From positions 1 through 6,464 of the forward strand of contig JAUVAM010000235.1 in the NCBI GenBank assembly GCA_030591745.1: a stretch of DNA of 6,464 nucleotides, in the 5' to 3' direction. A program made the position numbers and the translations under genes. Shown piece by piece: positions 1 to 4,082 of this stretch. The stretch's first letter is position 1. The number at the start of each line of letters is the position of its first letter. This DNA comes from Deltaproteobacteria bacterium. Its GTDB lineage: Bacteria; Myxococcota; B64-G9. The notes beneath the pieces are model-generated. The model did no database searches and had not been told where the DNA came from. It saw nothing but the letters and a program-made list of their open reading frames with translations.

Positions 1-1
1 C

Positions 2-175
2 GCGGGTACGGAGATTGACGCGGGCATGGACGGCGGTACGGAGGGAGATGGGGGGGATGTCTTAGACAGCGATGATGCCGCCTCTTGCGACTGCGGCCTG
101 AAAAGTCAATCCGATCCCCTTCCCTTGATGATGCTCCTTCTTCTCCTTGGCGCTATTCGCAGACGCCCTGCATGA
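2..175 (+). CDS. C-terminal end of a surface protein with a MYXO-CTERM-like tail (partial)
   Basis: An open frame enters from the left edge (first full codon at 2) and ends at TGA 173-175, giving 57 residues. The first part is an Asp/Gly-rich low-complexity linker (GTEIDAG..., with GGTE repeated 10 residues later; the DNA word ggtacggag recurs at 5-13 and 35-43). It is followed by a tripartite tail: a Cys motif (SCDCG), a short hydrophobic run (PLPLMMLLLLLGAI) and a terminal Arg cluster (RRRPA). This order matches the MYXO-CTERM class of C-terminal sorting signals, known in myxobacteria and relatives to be cleaved near the Cys by an intramembrane protease, leaving the protein on the cell surface. 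The function of the protein itself lies outside the window. Its last 23 bp overlap the 3' end of the opposing maf gene. The complete tail and its fit to the family make this a real gene end despite its shortness; the variant Cys motif (CDCG rather than a single GC) is the uncertain part. Confidence 0.72.
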   Translation, partial: AGTEIDAGMDGGTEGDGGDVLDSDDAASCDCGLKSQSDPLPLMMLLLLLGAIRRRPA

Positions 176-740
176 CACCCAAAAGGTCCACCACCTTGGT
201 CAGTGGCAGACCGATGATCCCGGTGAAGTCTTCGCCTTTCATGCTTTCAAACAAGGCGATGCCCGGACCCTCTACTCGATAAGACCCGGCACAATCCACC
301 GGCATCTCCCGGGTCACATAAGCCACGATTTGATCTGCTGTCAGCCTGCGCATAGTCATCAGGTGAACGTCTAAGACCCGCTCAACCCGCCCACTGGCGG
401 CATCCATCAAGACCACGCCGGTCAAAAGACGATGGCTTCTCCCTGACAAATCCGCCAACTGACTTGCCGCAGCTTCCACGTTGCCCGGTTTGCCCAGGAT
501 GCGCCCGTCCAACTCCACCACTTGATCGGAGCCCAATATGTAGGATTCGGGGTGCAGCTCGACCAAAGAGCGCGCTTTGCGCTCGGCCAGCTCCAAGACC
601 AGCTCCTCGGGTGGCAAATCCAAATCATGCTCTTCTTCATAAAGCGGCGGCACGGCCACAAAGGGCAGACCCAAACGCCCCATGAGCTCCTGTCGATAGC
701 GGGAGGTGGAAGCCAGGATGATGGGAAATGGATCGCTCAA
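153..740 (-). CDS. maf: Maf-family nucleotide pyrophosphatase, YceF (m7GTP) type
   Basis: A 195-aa cytoplasmic protein of the usual Maf length. Maf proteins hydrolyse non-canonical or modified nucleoside triphosphates to the monophosphate and pyrophosphate, acting as housecleaning enzymes. Motifs visible in order: ILASTSRYRQEL near residues 8-19 (phosphate-binding N-terminus), GSDQVVELDG at 70-79 with the catalytic-type Asp72, GKP at 83-85, HRLLTGV at 103-109, CAGSYRVEG at 150-158, and GIIGLPL at 174-180. GSDQV plus CAGS are typical of the YceF subgroup, which prefers 7-methyl-GTP, rather than the dTTP/UTP-type Maf (GADT). The substrate is therefore inferred from subgroup motifs. The start is TTG at 738-740: an in-frame TAA lies two codons upstream, and the next ATG (codon 20) would remove the ASTS motif. 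No Shine-Dalgarno sequence is visible. The start lies 13 nt after the distal stop of the TPR frame, suggesting translational coupling. It ends in TAG and overlaps the opposing gene by 23 bp. Confidence 0.93.
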   Translation of the reverse strand: MSDPFPIILASTSRYRQELMGRLGLPFVAVPPLYEEEHDLDLPPEELVLELAERKARSLVELHPESYILGSDQVVELDGRILGKPGNVEAAASQLADLSGRSHRLLTGVVLMDAASGRVERVLDVHLMTMRRLTADQIVAYVTREMPVDCAGSYRVEGPGIALFESMKGEDFTGIIGLPLTKVVDLLGVMQGVCE

Positions 741-753
741 GGAACTTTAAAAC

Positions 754-1125
754 CTAAAACCGTACGCCCGTGATGGGCGCTGGACGGTCACCATCGGGCC
801 TGGGCTCACCGGCGAAGTCGATGGGAAATGGAGAGGACTTGATCAGCAAGGGGTTGCGCTTGAGTTTGGTTTGCTGAAAAAGCCTGGCCACCCGCGGACG
901 CTTGGCCAGCACCTTCAAATCGTCGTTGTCGACCAGGGCTTGCTTGACCAAAAAACCCTCGGCGGCCGCGTCCAACAAGTGCTGCTCGGCCTGCACCGGC
1001 CGGTTGCGTCGCACCAGGACAATCGCCAAATCGTAACGCGCGCGGCCCCGGGTTCGCCATTCATTGGGCCCCTTGGCCATCGCCAAGGCCTGTTTGAACA
1101 GGGGCTCGGCCTTGGCGTCCTGCTT
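754..1125 (-). pseudogene. Downstream part of the TPR protein, cut off by an in-frame TAA
   Basis: Reading on past TAA 1126-1128 in the same frame gives 123 more residues to TAG 754-756. The first of these, KQDAKAEPLFKQALAMAKGP, is the second half of a TPR repeat whose first half (GEILLRLGYVYLL) ends exactly at the stop. A further TPR-like helix pair follows (YDLAIVLVRRNRPVQAEQHLLDAA). Then comes an ending of the kind seen at the close of TPR arrays: a GF motif, DNDDLKVLAKRPRVARLFQQ, and a basic/proline-rich tail. No frame change is needed, so one base substitution explains the break. There is no Shine-Dalgarno sequence before the possible internal starts (TTG 1084-1086 or the ATG two codons later), so independent translation is doubtful. 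Without readthrough or a sequencing error this stretch is not expressed. It could instead be the natural end of a 540-residue protein if the TAA is suppressed. Confidence 0.7.
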
Positions 1126-2376
1126 TTACAGTAAATACACATAGCCCAAGCGCAACAAAATCTCACCGAAGACATCGGGGGCCTTGCTCATGGGCAAGAG
1201 CATGGCTTCTGCCTCATCCAGTTTTTTGGCGTCCACCAAACGGCTGGCCAACTCCAATTTCAGGTCCAGACAATTCGTGTCCATTTCGGAGGCCTCGCGG
1301 CTGACGGCGATGGACTCATCCAACTTGCCCAGCCGGGCCAAGGAGTATCCCTTCTGAGCCAAGGCATATGCGCTGGTCTTCACATGGCCGAGATAGCGCT
1401 CCCAGACAATCAGCGCCTTGGCGTAACTGCGACTGATGTTCAAATGTTCGCCGAGATAGGTCAGGAGGATCAAGGAACCGGGATGCTTATCCGCGGCCTT
1501 TTCCAGCACCTGCGCCCCTTCGGCCGAGGACTTGAAACGGGTGCTCATCCAGTAATGGGCGATCGGCGCGAGCGGCAGGTATCCCTTGGCACCTTGGGCT
1601 TGCTTCAAAGCGCGAAGCGCTTCTTCGTTCTCGAAGGACAGGGCGTCGGCAATACTCAAAGCGGCCCAGGCGGCATAAAACTTGGGGTCCAGTTCCACCG
1701 CCTTCATGCAATCGCTGCGCGCCTGGCGCAAACGCTTGGGCTCAATGATGTGGGATTTGCGCAAGCCCATCGGCTGCTCGACCAGCACTGCATAACAAGA
1801 CAAATAGGCATCCATGGCCTGAGCTGAACCGCTATGAGGATGTGCGGATTGCTCGCCGGCTTCCTTAACATGTTGCAACTTGCGCAAGGCACCCGCCAAA
1901 ACACGGCCACCCGCCTCGACGGCCTTGGCCGTGTCCGCCGGCAGATCCGTCCGGCCATTGTGCTTACGGCTCGAGCCTGCCTCGAAGGCCGTGAAAACAA
2001 GACGCCAACGTCCGTCCTTTAGCCGGTTGAGGCTTCCGAAGACTCCGCTGTCGGCGCCCAAAATGCGGACGGCGCGCAAGGCCTGGGCGGGCTTACCCAG
2101 GGCCTCAGCCGCCATATCGTGGCTGCGGGCCATGGACAACACCTGCTTCAAATGAAAGTGGTTGTAATTGCCGGTACCCATAAGCTCAGCCCCGGCACGA
2201 TCGGCCATGCCCCAAGCCAAGCGCTGCGCAGCCCCGCCTTCTGAGGCGTAAGGCGGCAAAACCACGGCCGAGATGCGTCGCAGATCCTTTGCCTGGACTG
2301 TGCCACCAGGAAGGACAAGGCAAACAAAAAGGATTGCCTGCATGAACAGAATGCTTCCGCGCTTGGAGACCGACAT
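1126..2376 (-). CDS. Exported TPR protein with TolB-N-like N-terminal domain, ended early by TAA
   Basis: From ATG 2374-2376 to TAA 1126-1128 this encodes 416 aa. The start is fixed by AAGGAG six bases upstream; the longer open frame reaching 2673 only shadows the hydrolase gene. Residues 1-29 form a signal peptide (basic start, hydrophobic AILFVCLVLPGG, VQA cleavage-like site). Residues about 34-170 resemble the N-terminal domain of TolB-like/TPR proteins: a beta strand ISAVVLPPYAS, helices, then ILGADSGVFGSLNRLKDGRW near 105-124, comparable to the LGAD-x-x-x-x-GS-x-R pattern of that group. Residues about 186-416 are alpha-helical repeats, with clear TPR character at KAVELDPKFYAAW (225-237) and ALAQKGYSLARLGKLDESIA (338-357). 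Such proteins usually scaffold complexes in the periplasm; the partner is unknown. It lies 76 bp downstream of the hydrolase gene and shares its direction. The final residues LGYVYLL stop in mid-repeat, so the product as encoded is truncated by about 124 residues compared with the continuing frame. Confidence 0.8.
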   Translation of the reverse strand: MSVSKRGSILFMQAILFVCLVLPGGTVQAKDLRRISAVVLPPYASEGGAAQRLAWGMADRAGAELMGTGNYNHFHLKQVLSMARSHDMAAEALGKPAQALRAVRILGADSGVFGSLNRLKDGRWRLVFTAFEAGSSRKHNGRTDLPADTAKAVEAGGRVLAGALRKLQHVKEAGEQSAHPHSGSAQAMDAYLSCYAVLVEQPMGLRKSHIIEPKRLRQARSDCMKAVELDPKFYAAWAALSIADALSFENEEALRALKQAQGAKGYLPLAPIAHYWMSTRFKSSAEGAQVLEKAADKHPGSLILLTYLGEHLNISRSYAKALIVWERYLGHVKTSAYALAQKGYSLARLGKLDESIAVSREASEMDTNCLDLKLELASRLVDAKKLDEAEAMLLPMSKAPDVFGEILLRLGYVYLL

Positions 2377-2382
2377 GATTAG

Positions 2383-2388
2383 CTCCTT
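2383..2388 (-). promoter_or_regulatory. Shine-Dalgarno sequence of the TPR gene
   Basis: The minus strand reads AAGGAG here, followed by six bases (ctaatc) and the ATG at 2374-2376. It decides the start of the TPR gene: this ATG immediately precedes the signal peptide, whereas the frame upstream of it overlaps the hydrolase gene and has no protein-like character. The rest of the 76-bp spacer (2377-2452) shows no promoter that I would defend, and no hairpin. Confidence 0.75.
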
Positions 2389-2452
2389 ATCAACATGTTC
2401 GACGTTCCGGATCAGTATCACAGCCAGGGCAAGCGTTCCAAGCTCAGGATGC

Positions 2453-3283
2453 CTACAAGAGATTTCCGTCGGCGAGAAAACTCGCAATCTGCTCAAAGTG
2501 ACGAGCCAAATCCGGCGGGCAATCTCCATGATTGCAAGATTGCAGTACGAAGCGACTGCCCGGCAGCGCCTCATGCAAACGCCTGCCATGATGGGTGGGC
2601 ACAACCGTGTCCACATCGCCGTGGAAGATAAGCACTGGCAGGCCCAGTGCCTGCAAGGCCTCTTGGCTCTCAAAGGGACTGCGCAACAAGAACCCCGGCA
2701 TGAGCATACGATGGGCCATCTCAGTCAAGCTGACAAAGGGCGATTGCAAAATAATGGCCTGAGGTTTTCTCACCCGCGCCAGAGCGCAAGCCACCCCGGT
2801 ACCGATGGAGCGACCATGGTAAACCACGCGGCCCGGATCCACATCAGGGCGGGCCAGTACGCTCTTTAGGAGCTGCTCGATGTCCGATACGATCGCCGCT
2901 TCCGATGGACTTCCCTCGCTACGACCGTAACCCCGGTACTCGGGCAAGAGCACATGAAAGCCCATGCGGCGGTATGTACGCAGCGCGGACGGCCAAGAAT
3001 CGATCAGCTCATGGTTGCCATGGGTAAAAACCAGAAGCCCGGCAGGCTTTTCGTTCGAGGCATCCAGGGCAGGCAAAAACCAGGCCTCGCTTCGGCCCTC
3101 ATCCTGCTCGGTCCACAGGCGCAGAAGGCCTGCCACCCCCTGCCCCGCGTCAGGCATACCTTTGAGCGCCTGACCCGGAAAGATGATCCTGTCCTGAAAG
3201 AAAAACAAAAGCAGAGCCGCCAACAAATACACCGAGCCCACGGTGATGAGCACCCGAAACAAGGGTCTGACAAATCGCTTCAT
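2453..3283 (-). CDS. Membrane-anchored alpha/beta hydrolase (BEM46/ABHD13-like)
   Basis: A 276-aa serine hydrolase with an N-terminal anchor. Residues 11-29 are a transmembrane segment (VLITVGSVYLLAALLLFFF) after a basic start (MKRFVRPLFR), followed by FQDRIIFPG, a junction typical of BEM46/YfhR/FrsA-like hydrolases (COG1073). The fold markers are in order: VFTHGNHE at 85-92 (oxyanion-hole HG), PEYRGYGRSEGSP at 114-126, the nucleophile elbow GRSIG with Ser159, the acid in HGDVDTVVP (Asp225), and CNHGD with His252. All three triad residues are present, so an active esterase, lipase or peptidase-like enzyme is expected, facing the periplasm; the substrate is unknown. The start is the only ATG after an in-frame TAG about 50 nt upstream. 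It lacks a recognisable Shine-Dalgarno sequence. It is the first gene of the minus-strand series that continues into the TPR and maf genes, and is divergent from the lipoprotein gene. It ends in TAG. Confidence 0.9.
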   Translation of the reverse strand: MKRFVRPLFRVLITVGSVYLLAALLLFFFQDRIIFPGQALKGMPDAGQGVAGLLRLWTEQDEGRSEAWFLPALDASNEKPAGLLVFTHGNHELIDSWPSALRTYRRMGFHVLLPEYRGYGRSEGSPSEAAIVSDIEQLLKSVLARPDVDPGRVVYHGRSIGTGVACALARVRKPQAIILQSPFVSLTEMAHRMLMPGFLLRSPFESQEALQALGLPVLIFHGDVDTVVPTHHGRRLHEALPGSRFVLQSCNHGDCPPDLARHFEQIASFLADGNLL

Positions 3284-3355
3284 AGGACCATCATGGGCAA
3301 GAGCCAGCCCGGTCGCAAACCATTTCTGCTATGATGCCGCAAGGAGGACTTCTCA
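3284..3355. promoter_or_regulatory. Divergent 72-bp spacer between hydrolase and lipoprotein genes
   Basis: This spacer must hold promoters for both directions, if the start codons are right. On the plus strand an extended -10-like element, TGCTATGAT, lies at 3327-3335 (TGn followed by TATGAT, five of six to consensus) with no recognisable -35. A start about seven bases later would fall at the edge of the Shine-Dalgarno sequence, giving a very short leader. On the minus strand TTGCGA and CATGAT (four of six each, 17-base spacing) would start transcription close to the hydrolase ATG. Both calls are by eye and weak; promoter consensus in this lineage may differ. Confidence 0.35.
3341..3347 (+). 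promoter_or_regulatory. Strong Shine-Dalgarno sequence of the lipoprotein gene
   Basis: AAGGAGG lies eight bases before the ATG at 3356-3358. It selects that ATG, and the frame with a lipoprotein signal peptide, over the overlapping frame that opens at 3243. The contrast with the opposing hydrolase start, which has no such site, is marked. Confidence 0.8.
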
Positions 3356-3919
3356 ATGCGATTTGCTTTCATGCTTTTCCTGGTATTTGTCTTTGCCGCT
3401 TGTTCCAGCGAAGGATACGCGCCCTGCGGACCCGCCTGCCCCGCCACATCCGTCTGCATGGACGCCGACGGTCTGGGCACCTGGGAATGCTACGTGGACA
3501 CGGAGCCCGCGGCCCTGGCCTGCAACGAGGACTCCCACTGCCCGACGGACGGCGCCTGCAGCAACCAGGCATGCCTTCGCCACTGCGGCTGCATCGAAGA
3601 CGCCGCCTGCCCCGAAACCCACCTCTGTGTCACTGAAGATCAAGGCTGCGGCCTCTGCCTGCCGGCAAGCGATTTCGCCTGTGGCTCAGATTCGGACTGC
3701 GCCTGGGTGGTGGATCTCCGCCAGTGTTGTGCTTGCCCCAAAGCCCGTAGCGTGCTTGTGAGAGACGGCGATCCTTGCCTGGTGGATTCCCCCTTCACGG
3801 GCGAGGTCCCAGCCGACTGCCGACCCGACTGCACTCAAGTGGATCATTGCTGGCCCTGTCCCCCTGGCGCGGATCAAGTCAACTGCACGGCAAGCGGCAT
3901 CTGTCGTCAGGGCAGCTAA
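3356..3919 (+). CDS. Cysteine-rich lipoprotein of unknown function
   Basis: A 187-aa predicted lipoprotein. The signal peptide is short (MRFAFMLFLVFVFAA) and ends in a lipobox FAAC with the lipidated Cys16; the next residues are Ser-Ser, with no Asp retention signal, so outer-membrane placement is plausible. The rest contains 26 more cysteines. Residues about 23-95 are made of short units such as CNEDSHCPTDGACSNQAC and CIEDAACPETHLC, similar to the small disulfide modules common in secreted myxobacterial proteins. Residues about 106-187 form a second region with DSDCAWVVDLRQCCACP, a Cys-Cys pair, and PDCTQVDHCWPCPPG. No catalytic motif is seen. The strong Shine-Dalgarno sequence suggests good expression. 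It is transcribed away from the hydrolase and towards the protease gene. It ends in TAA, so TAA serves as a normal terminator in this genome. Structural, adhesive or binding roles are possible, but none is shown. Confidence 0.88.
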   Translation: MRFAFMLFLVFVFAACSSEGYAPCGPACPATSVCMDADGLGTWECYVDTEPAALACNEDSHCPTDGACSNQACLRHCGCIEDAACPETHLCVTEDQGCGLCLPASDFACGSDSDCAWVVDLRQCCACPKARSVLVRDGDPCLVDSPFTGEVPADCRPDCTQVDHCWPCPPGADQVNCTASGICRQGS

Positions 3920-3984
3920 AAGCACCCTGGCGCCATCTGCCAATCCCCACCCAGATCGTTCCTGTTCAAGAAACCCTAGCGCCA

Positions 3985-3999
3985 TGTCGCTTCGCGACA
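3985..3999 (+). terminator. Short hairpin in the convergent spacer, possible weak terminator
   Basis: TGTCGC and GCGACA form a perfect six-pair stem around a TTC loop, 65 bases after the lipoprotein stop. No T-run follows, so this is not a classic intrinsic terminator, but it sits where a convergent pair of genes needs transcription to stop and works equally on either strand. The remainder of the spacer (3920-4079) contains no gene: the frame after the TAA runs only about 19 codons to TAG and is not protein-like. Confidence 0.3.
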
Positions 4000-4004
4000 C
4001 GACA

Positions 4005-4082
4005 CAAGACAGTCTACTCGATGACCAGGCTGCATTCGCTCTTGACTCAAGTGTGAAGATTACGCCTCATCAAGACTGTCTA
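4005..4082. repeat. Pair of near-identical 12-mers flanking a palindrome, at the end of the protease gene
   Basis: CAAGACAGTCTA (4005-4016) and CAAGACTGTCTA (4071-4082) differ only at the central base and lie 66 bp apart. Their cores AGACaGTCT and AGACtGTCT are each palindromic about the variable base, so they are also exact inverted copies of one another. Between them CTTGACTCAAG (4041-4051) is a further palindrome with a central C. The second copy contains the TAG of the protease gene. This could be a bidirectional terminator structure, a protein-binding site or chance. Confidence 0.35.

Noticed and set aside
1086..1128. Frameshift as the cause of the TPR gene break
   Set aside because: The codons before and after the TAA are in the same phase (stop at 1126-1128, downstream codons continuing at 1125), so a substitution suffices and no base needs adding or removing.
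1126..1128. Reassignment of TAA to an amino acid
   Set aside because: TAA ends the lipoprotein gene at 3917-3919 in normal fashion, and there is no other internal TAA in the recognised genes.
2377..2673. N-terminal extension of the TPR gene back to 2673
   Set aside because: The extra 99 residues overlap the hydrolase gene in another phase and look random. The ATG at 2376 has AAGGAG at the right distance and begins a signal peptide.
3243..3761. A 172-codon plus-strand frame overlapping the lipoprotein gene
   Set aside because: It is Pro/Ala/Arg/Thr-rich shadow sequence. The frame at 3356 has a strong ribosome site, a lipobox and a regular cysteine pattern.
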